Assembly: GCA_023135015.1 (NCBI GenBank)
Contig: JAGLTZ010000230.1
Location: 1-10,622 of the forward strand
DNA length: 10,622 nucleotides
Source: Candidatus Latescibacterota bacterium
GTDB taxonomy: Bacteria > Blakebacterota > Blakebacteria > Blakebacterales > Blakebacteraceae
Reading direction: 5' to 3'
Below are positions 1 to 7,562 of this stretch, piece after piece; within the stretch, counting starts at the first letter, position 1; each line of letters begins with the position of its first letter. A model generated the notes under the pieces. The model ran no database searches and had not been told where the DNA came from. It was given only the letters and a program-made list of their open reading frames with translations. Both the position numbers and the translations under genes were made by a program.

Positions 1-1760
1 TGTTCCCTCTGCCTGGCATACACGACAAGGGCACTGTCCAGAACGATCTGGACCAGGTCATTCCTGTTGCCAGCGTCGATTTCAACGTATCGATAGTTAC
101 CCTCGGCAACACCGGGGTTGAAGGAGTCTATATTCAGCAACAGAGCATTGTAGATATTCAGACGGTCTTCGATGAGCAGGTTGACCCGCCTCTCGATGGC
201 AAGGTTCATTGTGCCCTGGATTACGAACTGTCCCGTCTTGCGCAGGATCTCGGGTTCCATCATCGGAGTGTCGTCCTCAGGCCGGTGGTAATAGGGGTGG
301 CCCACTCCACCCCTGGTCATTAGGGCCATCGCCTCGATGCCACGCGCGATGAAGGCCGATTGATCGCTCCCGCCTGGTCCACCGGTGCTCGGCTGAACCG
401 CGGCCATAACATCTTCGTCCTGGTCCCTCTTGATGACCTCCCAGATTGAGGGGAAATTCAGCGCGCCCGGTGCTCCTATTGCATCACCGAGACCGACCAT
501 GTCCATGTTGAAGTAGGTTACCACATTGTCCATTGTGACGCCGTCACACGGGTTGTCGCCGTAGTAGTAGGAGCCAATCAGTCCCAACTCCTCGCCACAC
601 CAGGCACAGAAAATAATCGTCCGTCTCGGCCTGAAATTGCCTTCCTTCAGCACACGCGCCACTTCCATGACCACGGCCGTGCCCGATGCGTTGTCATCCG
701 CGCCGTTATAGACCTGTCCGTTACTCACTCCCAGGTGGTCAAGGTGCCCGCCCATGATGATGTACTCGTTCCTGCGCCTTCTGTCCGTCCCGGGGATCTT
801 CGCAATGACATTTCGGGCGTAACTGTTGTCGAGCTCCTCACTGATTCTTGTCGCAGAGTCGTATCCCATCAGGTGAGCTCTCGCACCTGTGGCATCGGAA
901 TGCACTTTCCCGATTTTTATATCATTTCTGATTGCATTCAGTCTTGTAGTGAACCCGCGCACCGATTCCTGAGGATCGGGTTTCATTATGGCGCGGAATA
1001 CCCTTCCGGTGATGGTGAAGGAGAGGAAATCCCGTGTGGGTGTCATCGCCGCCTGCTCGGCTCTTCTGCCCATGAATGAGCTACCTGTACTTTGACTCCC
1101 CTCATCGGGATCGTAGAGGAGGATAGCCGCTGCCCCCTTGTCGTATGCGGTCTGGATCTTCACCCCGTCCTTAGACTCCTCCTCCCATTCCTCTTCAGGT
1201 TCAGGTTCTTCGCTGCGCCCCGGGCCCATGAAGCCCCCTCCAGCGCGCGGGGCGTCTTTGGGAGAGCCTTTAAGCGCCAGCACGACCTTGCCGCGGACGT
1301 TTATCCCCACATATTCGTCGAGTCCCTTATCAGGTGCGGATATGCCGTAGCCGACGAATACGATCTCTGCATCAATCGTTGTGACCACGGTCGATGCCGT
1401 ACCTACCGAGAAATCACTTTCATTTATGGAGAAGGCTTTGCCGTTTACCCGCAGTTCAGGGATCCCGGTGTATAGGGTGAAGTAGCGGCCGATCGGAACT
1501 CGCTGGAAGTATGTTCCGTTTTCGCCGGCCGGTTCGAGTCCCCATTCTTCGAACTTCGACGCGACCCATTCGGCTGCTCTGCGGTAGCCGTCCGTGCAAC
1601 TCTTACGACCCTGCATCTCGTCTGTCGAAAGGTATTCGATGTAGCTCTTGATCCTGTCTCCATCCACCCTGAACTGCGAAGCCCTCTGGGCGAGGACGGG
1701 CGGTACGAAGAGCAGCAGAGAGAAGAAGGTCAGGCAAATCGCATTTACACCCTTACGCAT
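1..1760 (-). CDS. Exported M28-family zinc aminopeptidase with PA-type insert (C-terminus beyond window)
   Basis: Predicted extracytoplasmic di-zinc exopeptidase that removes N-terminal residues or cleaves small peptides. My reading of the complement is open from ATG at 1760 to the window edge, about 586 codons with no stop. Residues 1-24 form a signal peptide (basic start, hydrophobic core, PVLA/Q cleavage). The catalytic domain shows the M28 signature in order: H339-L-D341, N-G-A-D-D356-N, the C-G-E390-E391 pair, N-M-D420, and H492 in YHRPEDDT. These correspond to the two-zinc site and the general-base Glu. Residues of roughly 100-330 between the N-terminal part and the H-L-D motif look like a PA (protease-associated) insert. 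It contains an unusual acidic run at 184-195. AGGGGG lies about five bases upstream of the ATG and supports this start. It is a tandem paralogue of the M28 gene at 2924-4507. The family is confident, but the substrate is unknown. Confidence 0.93.
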   Translation of the reverse strand, partial: MRKGVNAICLTFFSLLLFVPPVLAQRASQFRVDGDRIKSYIEYLSTDEMQGRKSCTDGYRRAAEWVASKFEEWGLEPAGENGTYFQRVPIGRYFTLYTGIPELRVNGKAFSINESDFSVGTASTVVTTIDAEIVFVGYGISAPDKGLDEYVGINVRGKVVLALKGSPKDAPRAGGGFMGPGRSEEPEPEEEWEEESKDGVKIQTAYDKGAAAILLYDPDEGSQSTGSSFMGRRAEQAAMTPTRDFLSFTITGRVFRAIMKPDPQESVRGFTTRLNAIRNDIKIGKVHSDATGARAHLMGYDSATRISEELDNSYARNVIAKIPGTDRRRRNEYIIMGGHLDHLGVSNGQVYNGADDNASGTAVVMEVARVLKEGNFRPRRTIIFCAWCGEELGLIGSYYYGDNPCDGVTMDNVVTYFNMDMVGLGDAIGAPGALNFPSIWEVIKRDQDEDVMAAVQPSTGGPGGSDQSAFIARGIEAMALMTRGGVGHPYYHRPEDDTPMMEPEILRKTGQFVIQGTMNLAIERRVNLLIEDRLNIYNALLLNIDSFNPGVAEGNYRYVEIDAGNRNDLVQIVLDSALVVYARQRE

Positions 1761-1910
1761 GGTGTCCCCCTTTGAAGTCTGGTCAGACATTTCAGACGGC
1801 CAGCGACTGGTAACTGCAAAGATGTATCATATACTCATTTGGGTATACCATTCACGCGTTAAAATATTGAAATATGAGGTGAAGTTTTTCCCGAAATGGG
1901 TGCAGGCCCG
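1761..1910 (-). promoter_or_regulatory. AT-rich spacer, probable promoter region of the downstream M28 gene
   Basis: This 150-base non-coding gap separates the truncated restriction gene from the second M28 gene. Its middle is AT-rich, unlike the flanking genes. On the minus strand, TATGAT (complement of 1826-1831) could be a -10 element, but no convincing -35 lies 17 bases upstream. Two small symmetries may be operator-like: GTCTG-GT-CAGAC at 1777-1788, with TCAGAC repeated at 1792-1797, and the palindrome GGTATACC at 1842-1849. No terminator hairpin with a U-tract was seen, so read-through from the upstream genes is possible. Evidence for a specific promoter is weak. Confidence 0.25.
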
Positions 1911-2918
1911 TCAGGTGACAGTGGAATGGGCCAGAATCCGGCCTATGACCTCGTCCGGCATAACGGAGAACTCATACGGACTTTCGGGATAATAGAGTGA
2001 CTCGATTACATGGTTTAGAAGTATGTCTTCGATGATGACATCGTGTGCCGACATGTCGTTTTCCATGCCGAAATTCGGGAGGCAGGACTTGTTCCTTTCC
2101 AAGACCTGTCCGCACAGCTCACCCAGCCGGCTGTTTATATCCCCACCTTCGAGCAGATTCCGCAGCTGGCCGAAGGGTTCAATCCCCCGGTCCTCACATA
2201 TCTTCAGGAAGATGATACGTTTGACAATACGGCGGGCGGCAGCAGACTGCTCTCGATGGGAAAGCCCCTTATTCTTGACGGCTATATTGTGTGCGAGCTG
2301 GTCACGCCAGTGTTCATAATCTCCGGAAAGTGATTCACCGACCTCGATTGTCCCGTGCTTCTTCTGCTTTGGCTCGAGGTGATCTTCGAACGAACTCAGC
2401 CGTAGTACATATTTAGAGAAAAGTGAAGCGATATCCTGCCAGCGTTCTGGATACTGATCGTATTTCAGGTACAAAACACGTGCCCGCGATGCCCTGTCAT
2501 CCTTGTGGGGCCGTATCCTGCAGTCGTATACGGAAAACTCCTCGAAATCTGTGAAGATCGAAAAGAGCAGGTTGGCCGACCAGGCGAAGCGACGCAGCTG
2601 GTATGCAGGTCTGATCCCGTGCTTGATGTCGGCAGACGGCTTCTTGGCTTCGAGGTAGAATTTCGGGATGCCGTCGATACGGAAACAGTAATCGGGAGCT
2701 TTCAAGGTGCCGGTGTAGGATGGAGAGTCTGAGAGGATTACCTCGCGCTCGTCCTCGGGGAGACCCTGCCTGTTGTCGATATCCCATCCCAGGATCCGGA
2801 GCATCGGTTCGACAAAGCTGCGACGCAGCCGGGCTTCGCTGAAGTATCCGGCACTGATGGTGTCGCGGCGTTCGTCGAATTGACGGACCAGCGAGAGGAG
2901 CTCTTCGGGGACCGGCAT
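1911..2918 (-). CDS. N-terminal half of a type IIG (Eco57I-like) restriction-modification enzyme, truncated before the methyltransferase
   Basis: A 335-residue protein resembling the nuclease end of single-chain type IIG restriction-modification enzymes. Residues about 30-95 carry a PD-(D/E)XK nuclease core of the HsdR-N type: F-V-E37-P, then P-D76, then E90-A-K92-K. It is followed by the typical TDFEEFSVYD stretch (123-132). A helical domain with R-I-I-F-L-K-I-C-E-D-R-G-I (234-246) matches the linker before the methyltransferase in this family. The last recognisable family segment is S-P-Y-E-F-S-V near 313-319, running to I328. The frame then ends after seven unrelated residues. The expected Y-E-Q-F-L-G continuation, the SAM-binding motif, the NPPY motif and the target-recognition domain are all missing. 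The start lies five bases after the upstream M28 stop, with only a weak GAGAG ribosome site, which suggests translational coupling. It may be a decaying remnant or a stand-alone nuclease. The reading frame itself is undamaged. Confidence 0.8.
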   Translation of the reverse strand: MPVPEELLSLVRQFDERRDTISAGYFSEARLRRSFVEPMLRILGWDIDNRQGLPEDEREVILSDSPSYTGTLKAPDYCFRIDGIPKFYLEAKKPSADIKHGIRPAYQLRRFAWSANLLFSIFTDFEEFSVYDCRIRPHKDDRASRARVLYLKYDQYPERWQDIASLFSKYVLRLSSFEDHLEPKQKKHGTIEVGESLSGDYEHWRDQLAHNIAVKNKGLSHREQSAAARRIVKRIIFLKICEDRGIEPFGQLRNLLEGGDINSRLGELCGQVLERNKSCLPNFGMENDMSAHDVIIEDILLNHVIESLYYPESPYEFSVMPDEVIGRILAHSTVT

Positions 2919-2923
2919 TTCTC

Positions 2924-4507
2924 TCAGTTTCGCTTGCCCCGCCGGGTTACCTCGGGATTTCTATCGAGGACCAGGAGGTGGGGATAGTTCCCGACCTCCA
3001 GCCCAACTGCATAGATAAGTCTTGTGACCCTCTCCAGCTTATCCATGTTGCATTTGTCTACCGAATCACTCGGCCTGTGAAGGTCTTCATGCGTCCCGCA
3101 GAAATAGAAGATCGCGGGAATCCCAACCTGGTGGTAGGCGTAGTGGTCGCTCTGGCGATGGAAATTGCCGCGCTTGTCGGGATCGTTGTAGTTGTTGTCC
3201 AGCTCGATTATTCCCAGTCTCCGGGCAACCTCCTTGTTTATCTCGTCCAGTTCGGAACTGAGGAAGTGGGTTCCGATCACGTATATGCTGTCCGGAGCAT
3301 TGCGTGAGAGCATATCCATCTGCAGCTGTGCGCTTATGTTCTCGAGGGGAATCGGGCAGTCGTCCACGAAGTGGCGCGATCCCCATAGGCCCTTCTCCTC
3401 GCCGGTATGCCAGACCATGACAACCGAGCGTTTCGGCCTGGTGATTGACATCGCCTCGGCTATCTCCAGCATCGCGACCGTTCCCGAACCGTCATCATCG
3501 GCCCCGTTGCAGATGCTGTCCGGATAGGCGCCCGACGTGATTCCGATATGGTCGTAGTGGCTGCCGAATAGTACGTATTCGCTCTTCAGCTGCGGGTCGG
3601 AGCCTTCGAGTATAGCCACGACGTTCTGAGTGTAATCTTCTTCTATCTTGAGCTTGAGCATCAGCTCGACATGCCTGTCGGGATAAGCTCTGCCCGGTAC
3701 TCTTTCGCCGTTGCTGAGAGCACGGAACAACCCGCTGAGCTCGGTCGTGGATATTCCCAGGATCGCGGCAGCCACCTCATGACGGATATCTATCTGTGGA
3801 GTAGGGAAGAACTGCATCGAACCGGACTGCTGTGTCTGACCGGCTCTGCGGGTTCTCCTGTATACCCTGAAGGAGCTGCCGCTTTCCTCCATCTCCCGGT
3901 CTAGACCTTCGCTGATGACGTGAAGGATGAGAGCTGCACCCTTCTTGCGGGGAGCTGTTCTCCTTGTCATCTGCAGGTGCCTGTTCTGGGATTGCATCAG
4001 TGGATGATCGTCGGGAAGCTCTCCGTCGAGCATGACCACGATTTTCCCGTCCAGGTCGAGATCCGCGTAGTCATCCCATTCCAGATCGGGGGCTTCCACA
4101 CCATATCCCACCAGCACCACTTCACCAGCGCAGGAGCCGTCACTGAAAAAGCGCCCGCCGAAATCATCGGGGAAGAGGAACGTCCGTCCTGCGGCACGTA
4201 GGAAGGACTCACTTTCGGAAAGGGAAGTTGTCTCGAGAGGGAACCTCTGGAAATACGACCCGTCCGGCATCAATGGTTTAAAGCCGAAGTTCTCGACCTG
4301 TGTAGCCAGGTATCGAGCGGCTATTTTCAGTTCTCTTGATGGAGTGTTCCGCCCCATGAATTCATCGGCCGAGACGAATTTCAGATGGGTGAGCAGCTCG
4401 GAGCCGGTTATCGATTCGAGTGCTTCCTGCTGGCCGTGGGCCGGTACAGCAACGCCGAGCAGAAAGGCAACCAGCGTCGGGATAAAAAGAGATCTGCGTG
4501 AGAACAT
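2924..4507 (-). CDS. Exported M28-family zinc peptidase with PA-type insert
   Basis: Predicted secreted or periplasmic di-zinc aminopeptidase, 527 residues from the chosen start. Residues 1-25 are a signal peptide ending A-H-G before Q26. The catalytic ligands are all visible: H317-Y-D319, N-G-A-D-D338-D, T-G-E370-E371, Q-M-D398-M and H477 in LHRPSDS. The segment of about 100-300 between the N-terminal region and the first zinc His fits a PA-like insert (V-G-Y-G-V-E-A-P). The ATG at 4507 is preferred over the in-frame ATG at 4519 because GGAGGA (complement of 4512-4517) sits four bases before it. The upstream ATG has only AGGA directly abutting it. The gene leads a probable leftward unit with the restriction-like gene and diverges from pgsB. 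Its length is in the normal range for PA-containing M28 proteins. Substrate is unknown. M28 includes enzymes that cut gamma-glutamyl bonds, so a link to the neighbouring Pgs locus is possible but unproven. Confidence 0.93.
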   Translation of the reverse strand: MFSRRSLFIPTLVAFLLGVAVPAHGQQEALESITGSELLTHLKFVSADEFMGRNTPSRELKIAARYLATQVENFGFKPLMPDGSYFQRFPLETTSLSESESFLRAAGRTFLFPDDFGGRFFSDGSCAGEVVLVGYGVEAPDLEWDDYADLDLDGKIVVMLDGELPDDHPLMQSQNRHLQMTRRTAPRKKGAALILHVISEGLDREMEESGSSFRVYRRTRRAGQTQQSGSMQFFPTPQIDIRHEVAAAILGISTTELSGLFRALSNGERVPGRAYPDRHVELMLKLKIEEDYTQNVVAILEGSDPQLKSEYVLFGSHYDHIGITSGAYPDSICNGADDDGSGTVAMLEIAEAMSITRPKRSVVMVWHTGEEKGLWGSRHFVDDCPIPLENISAQLQMDMLSRNAPDSIYVIGTHFLSSELDEINKEVARRLGIIELDNNYNDPDKRGNFHRQSDHYAYHQVGIPAIFYFCGTHEDLHRPSDSVDKCNMDKLERVTRLIYAVGLEVGNYPHLLVLDRNPEVTRRGKRN

Positions 4508-4511
4508 TGCT

Positions 4512-4517
4512 TCCTCC
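4512..4517 (-). promoter_or_regulatory. Ribosome binding site deciding the M28 start
   Basis: GGAGGA on the minus strand is followed after four bases by ATG at 4507. It lies inside the coding frame that would begin at the alternative ATG at 4519, so it argues for the shorter start. The resulting N-terminus is also the better signal peptide. Confidence 0.6.
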
Positions 4518-4521
4518 ATTC

Positions 4522-4551
4522 CTACAATCTGCCCTGTTCTACAATCTGCCC
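4522..4551. repeat. 13-bp direct repeat at 17-bp period
   Basis: CTACAATCTGCCC occurs at 4522-4534 and exactly again at 4539-4551, separated by four bases. A shorter match, TCTGCCCTG, present at 4528-4536, recurs at 4613-4621. The pair lies in the 5' untranslated or promoter zone of the leftward M28 gene, directly before its ribosome site. It could be a tandem operator or a small local duplication. Nothing identifies a binding protein. Confidence 0.6.
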
Positions 4552-4676
4552 GGGATTCTGTCCATGGCTTATTAATGCATATACGTTCTCAGATCGACTT
4601 TGTCTTCTGTTTTCTGCCCTGCTCGTTGCTTTCCCGCCACGACAGGAGAAATGCGGTTGGGCACGATTGGCGGAAT

Positions 4677-4705
4677 TTGCCTCTTCTCTTGTCATTGGGT
4701 ACACT
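4677..4705 (+). promoter_or_regulatory. Candidate sigma70-type promoter for the pgs cluster
   Basis: TTGCCT (4677-4682) and TACACT (4700-4705) are separated by exactly 17 bases. Each matches the consensus at four of six positions. The pair lies about 120 bases before the pgsB start. The rest of the divergent spacer shows no RNA gene or clear terminator. This is recognition by eye only, and other start sites are possible. Confidence 0.35.
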
Positions 4706-4768
4706 CTTGGATGGGATGACAACGGCGGTCTGGTTCTTCTGCGGAACAACTGAAGGGAGATGTTAGAG

Positions 4769-4825
4769 GTGGCGGTCTTGATAGAACATTTGTCCGAAAA
4801 GCCGTATTTGAGGGACCCGAGTTGA
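4769..4825 (+). CDS. Possible 18-residue leader ORF overlapping the pgsB start
   Basis: An in-frame GTG at 4769 follows AAGGGAG by about nine bases and opens an 18-codon frame (an ATG at 4760 in the same frame would give 21 codons). Its TGA (4823-4825) overlaps the TTG start of pgsB (4822-4824). This is the arrangement expected for translational coupling. The peptide resembles nothing I recognise and has no run of regulatory codons. An ORF this short may occur by chance, so confidence is low. Confidence 0.2.
   Translation: MAVLIEHLSEKPYLRDPS
4810..4814 (+). promoter_or_regulatory. Ribosome binding site supporting the TTG start of pgsB
   Basis: GAGGG is followed by a seven-base spacer and then TTG at 4822. 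No in-frame ATG or GTG lies upstream in the spacer. The protein begins with the hydrophobic helix expected at a PgsB N-terminus, so TTG is the best start. Confidence 0.55.
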
Positions 4826-5997
4826 TCCCCCTGCTGATCTCAGTTGCAATATTCCTGCTCTATCTCGCCCGTGAGCGCAGACGGCTTGATCGTTGGATCG
4901 ACTCCATTCCACTCAGGATCGGTGTTACCGGAACCAGGGGGAAATCGAGTGTTACCAGAATGCTGGCTTCGGTACTCAGGGAAGATGGCAGGACCGTTCT
5001 GGCGAAGACTACCGGTTCCCAGGCTAGATACATCCTGCCCGGCGGCAATGAAATCGATGTTCCCAGGCGAGGGGTGACTTCGATTATCGAGCAGAAGAAG
5101 TTTGTCAGGATGGCGGCGGATATGGATGCTGACTGTATCGTCGCTGAAATAATGAGCATCAGCCCTGAGAACCACTTCGTAGAATCGCATAAACTGCTCA
5201 GGCCGAATGTCGTGGTGCTGACAAATGTCCGTATCGATCATATCGACGCTATGGGTGGAACCGAGGAAGAGATAGCCTGGGTCTATGGTCTGGATATTCC
5301 CGAAAATGCCAGGGTATTCATCCCCGAATTGGAGAAGAGACATTCTTTCGAGGTCGCTGCCCGCAGGGCCGGCGCGGAACTGATTGAGGTGCTGGCCGGG
5401 GCATCCGATTCCCTCCCGAGAGCCGGTCTGGGCATGGTGAAGAGAGCGTTCCCGGAGAATCTGGACCTTGTATGGTCTATAGGGAGAGATCTGGGGATAG
5501 ACGAGGATGTGATCGCGACGGGGATAGCGGGCTCAAGAGGGGATATCGGGGAATTGAGGGTTTGGAAGTATCGCCCGGACGGAGCCGAGAAGGAGTATTT
5601 CCTGGTAAACTGCTTTGCGGCGAATGACCCCGAGTCGACATTGCAGGTGATAACGAGACTCGTGGATATACTGCCTGCTGCCTCCGATCGACTCGTCGGT
5701 CTACTGAGTCTGCGCGCCGACAAGGGGGACAGAACTCTTCAATGGATAGAGGCTATGGAAGGCGGGCTGCTGGACCGTTTCAGCAGGATGTACGTCACGG
5801 GCCCGCACTCGGCGGCTGTCGGCAGAAGGCTGCAAAGGGTGCATGTGCTGAGGAGCGCGAGGCCGGAAAAGCTGATGGAGTCAATCGTAAGAGGGATTGA
5901 GGATAGGGCTGTGATACTCGGGTTGGGCAATATCGGGGGAGTCGGCGAACTGGTGGTCGAATACTGGCAGAGGATAGGCGAAGAGTATGGGCTATGA
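4822..5997 (+). CDS. pgsB: PgsB/CapB-like poly-gamma-glutamate synthase (ATP-dependent amide ligase)
   Basis: Catalytic subunit of the membrane poly-gamma-glutamate synthase. The family activates a gamma-carboxylate as an acyl phosphate with ATP and joins it to an incoming amino group. At 391 residues the length is typical. An N-terminal membrane helix (about 2-16) is followed by the Mur-ligase-type P-loop G37-T-R-G-K41-S42. Segments match remembered Bacillus PgsB: KTTG (62-65), IEQKKFV (89-95), V-A-E109-I-M-S, V-L-T-N135 through D139-H140-I-D-A-M-G, then F-A-A-N-D, L-R-A-D-K-G-D-R-T, and G-L-G-N-I-G-G near the end. The TTG start is chosen from its ribosome site. The 3' end overlaps pgsC by 11 bases, as expected for a coupled complex. 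The polymerised amino acid cannot be deduced, because glutamate is inferred only from the family. Confidence 0.93.
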   Translation: MIPLLISVAIFLLYLARERRRLDRWIDSIPLRIGVTGTRGKSSVTRMLASVLREDGRTVLAKTTGSQARYILPGGNEIDVPRRGVTSIIEQKKFVRMAADMDADCIVAEIMSISPENHFVESHKLLRPNVVVLTNVRIDHIDAMGGTEEEIAWVYGLDIPENARVFIPELEKRHSFEVAARRAGAELIEVLAGASDSLPRAGLGMVKRAFPENLDLVWSIGRDLGIDEDVIATGIAGSRGDIGELRVWKYRPDGAEKEYFLVNCFAANDPESTLQVITRLVDILPAASDRLVGLLSLRADKGDRTLQWIEAMEGGLLDRFSRMYVTGPHSAAVGRRLQRVHVLRSARPEKLMESIVRGIEDRAVILGLGNIGGVGELVVEYWQRIGEEYGL

Positions 5998-6421
5998 ATT
6001 GCCCTTCATAGGTCTTCTCGTTTCCCTGGTTTTCACCGGAATCACGGGTTTCTATCCTGGCGGAATAATTGTCCCCAGCTATCTCGTACTCTTTATGGAT
6101 CAGCCTGCCCGTATCGCAGGGACATTGATAGCGGCGTTCATGGCGCTGGTATCATACAAGTTGGCCTCACATTACCTGATCCTCTTCGGAAGAAGGAGGT
6201 TTGTATTTATAGTGCTGATCGGAGGTATATGGGCACTGCTGTGGCGTGAACTGTTTCCTTCGATCTTCCCCCTCTCCCTCGAGTTCAGGGTTATTGGCTG
6301 GGTGATCCCGGGCCTCATTGCAAGTCACCTCGAAAGACAGGGCGTTGTGGTGACAACCGCATCTCTCGTAACAGTTACAGTAGCGATATTCTTTCTTGGA
6401 AGAATTCTGAATATGTTGTGA
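5987..6421 (+). CDS. pgsC: PgsC/CapC-like poly-gamma-glutamate synthase membrane subunit
   Basis: Small polytopic inner-membrane partner of PgsB, which forms the synthase core and probably guides the nascent chain across the membrane. The 144 residues hold about four to five hydrophobic helices. Clear family blocks are visible: T-G-F-Y-P-G-G-I-I-V-P-S-Y-L near 20-33, F-G-R-R-R-F near 66-71, and E-F-R-V-I-G-W-V-I-P-G-L-I-A near 98-111, followed by E-R-Q-G. Bacillus PgsC is of nearly identical length and has the same blocks (VVPGYL, YGRRKF, EFRGIG-IIVPGLIA). The ATG lies within the last codons of pgsB, so the two are translated together. The identification is strong. Confidence 0.93.
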   Translation: MGYELPFIGLLVSLVFTGITGFYPGGIIVPSYLVLFMDQPARIAGTLIAAFMALVSYKLASHYLILFGRRRFVFIVLIGGIWALLWRELFPSIFPLSLEFRVIGWVIPGLIASHLERQGVVVTTASLVTVTVAIFFLGRILNML

Positions 6422-6424
6422 TTT

Positions 6425-7537
6425 GTGGGCGATATGTTCCTACTTATTAGAGATCACGATGTGCAGCTGATTAGCAGAATTATCGCGGCGAGTATAGTGA
6501 GTATAGTAGCGTATCTTGTGGTGAATATATTCAATCCCATCAGACCTCTGGATTACTCTGAAGAAATGATTGAAGCCGCCCGATTGATGGAGAGAGCGGT
6601 TACCGCAACAGGGGATTACCGCGATGTTTCGGGCACAGGTATTGACGAAGCTGTGGATCCGAACCGTACCGGATTGATAGGCCCGGCAATGTCCGGATTG
6701 ATGACAACAGTCGGGCATCTGGAGGCGAAGAGGACGACAACAAATCCAGACATTTCCAGCCTCATCGTTTATCTCCTCCGACACGCCGGGGCAGCAGGCG
6801 GCGATACGATAGCGGTGGGTTGTTCCGCTTCATTTCCAGCACTGATGATAGCGGCTATCGCGGCTGCCGAGGCAATGGGGATCCATCCTGTCGTCATCAT
6901 CTCGCTCGGGGCGTCTTCGTATGGAGCGACCGATCCCGATTTCAATCTGCTGGATATGTATCAGTTGCTGTTGGGAAAGGGCATTTTCAACAACCCTCCT
7001 GCTGCGGTGTCGCTGGGCGGCGACAGAGACATCGGAGAGGATTTTGAAGGGGAGTTAAAGGAGCAGCTCATCCGGCGAATCGAGTCGCTCGGCACCCCCC
7101 TTATCTACGAGCCGGATCTTCAGGAGAGTGTAGCCCTCCGAATGGGTATTTACGGGGCCGGGGCAGGTGGAAGCAGGATTGCCGCTTTCGTTAATATCGG
7201 AGGCGGCTATGCGAATCTCGGAGTCAGTCAGCTTACACTGGAACTGACCCCGGGTCTGAATATTCGCATCTCAATCCCGCCGGAGGAAGAACGAGGGGTT
7301 CTCTTTGAAATGGCCGCTCACGGGGTGCCGGCAATTCATCTTCTTTACATAAGGGGATTGGCGTTAACCTATGGGCTACCCTGGGATCCCATACCTCTTC
7401 CCGGGCCGGGAGAAACTGCTCTGGTTGAACCGCATTCGCGCAAAGGGATCCTCTTCTGGTCCACCGCCGGCTTCTATTTCGCCGTAATGTTTCTGCTGAT
7501 TGCCTTCAGAGATGTGAAAATGCCGGGAGGTGGCTGA
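6425..7537 (+). CDS. pgsW: Poly-gamma-glutamate system protein (PgsW-like), double-anchored envelope protein
   Basis: Matches the 'poly-gamma-glutamate system protein' family that accompanies pgsB/pgsC in non-Bacillus loci. Its biochemical role is unknown to me. The 370 residues start with a hydrophobic helix (about 17-38) and end with another (about 342-361) followed by R-D-V-K. The roughly 300-residue middle therefore probably faces outside the cytoplasm. That domain is rich in G/A/S motifs: S-G-L-M-T-T-V-G-H, H-A-G-A-A-G-G-D, G-C-S-A-S-F-P-A and N-I-G-G-G-Y-A-N. The annotated GTG is three bases after the pgsC stop but has no clear ribosome site. ATG at 6434 or GTG at 6461 are alternatives. 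It replaces the position held by pgsA/capA in Bacillus, although the sequence does not resemble CapA. The symbol is from memory of the family name. Confidence 0.75.
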   Translation: MGDMFLLIRDHDVQLISRIIAASIVSIVAYLVVNIFNPIRPLDYSEEMIEAARLMERAVTATGDYRDVSGTGIDEAVDPNRTGLIGPAMSGLMTTVGHLEAKRTTTNPDISSLIVYLLRHAGAAGGDTIAVGCSASFPALMIAAIAAAEAMGIHPVVIISLGASSYGATDPDFNLLDMYQLLLGKGIFNNPPAAVSLGGDRDIGEDFEGELKEQLIRRIESLGTPLIYEPDLQESVALRMGIYGAGAGGSRIAAFVNIGGGYANLGVSQLTLELTPGLNIRISIPPEEERGVLFEMAAHGVPAIHLLYIRGLALTYGLPWDPIPLPGPGETALVEPHSRKGILFWSTAGFYFAVMFLLIAFRDVKMPGGG

Positions 7538-7562
7538 CCCCCAGGTGGCGGAATTAATGGCT

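Noticed and set aside
1..1760. Frameshift or internal stop in the left M28 gene
   Set aside because: Codon-by-codon translation is continuous from ATG 1760 to base 3 with every M28 motif in one frame. The gene is only cut by the window edge.
1761..1910. Possible remains of the missing methyltransferase half after the restriction fragment
   Set aside because: I read the complement past the stop. No SAM-binding, NPPY or Y-E-Q-F-L-G-like stretch appears, so the lost part is not simply frameshifted here.
4552..4676. RNA gene or riboswitch in the divergent spacer
   Set aside because: No tRNA-like cloverleaf, known riboswitch core or strong hairpin was recognised by eye.
4840..5343. 167-codon minus-strand frame opposite pgsB
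   Set aside because: It overlaps the conserved PgsB P-loop region and shows no family features of its own.
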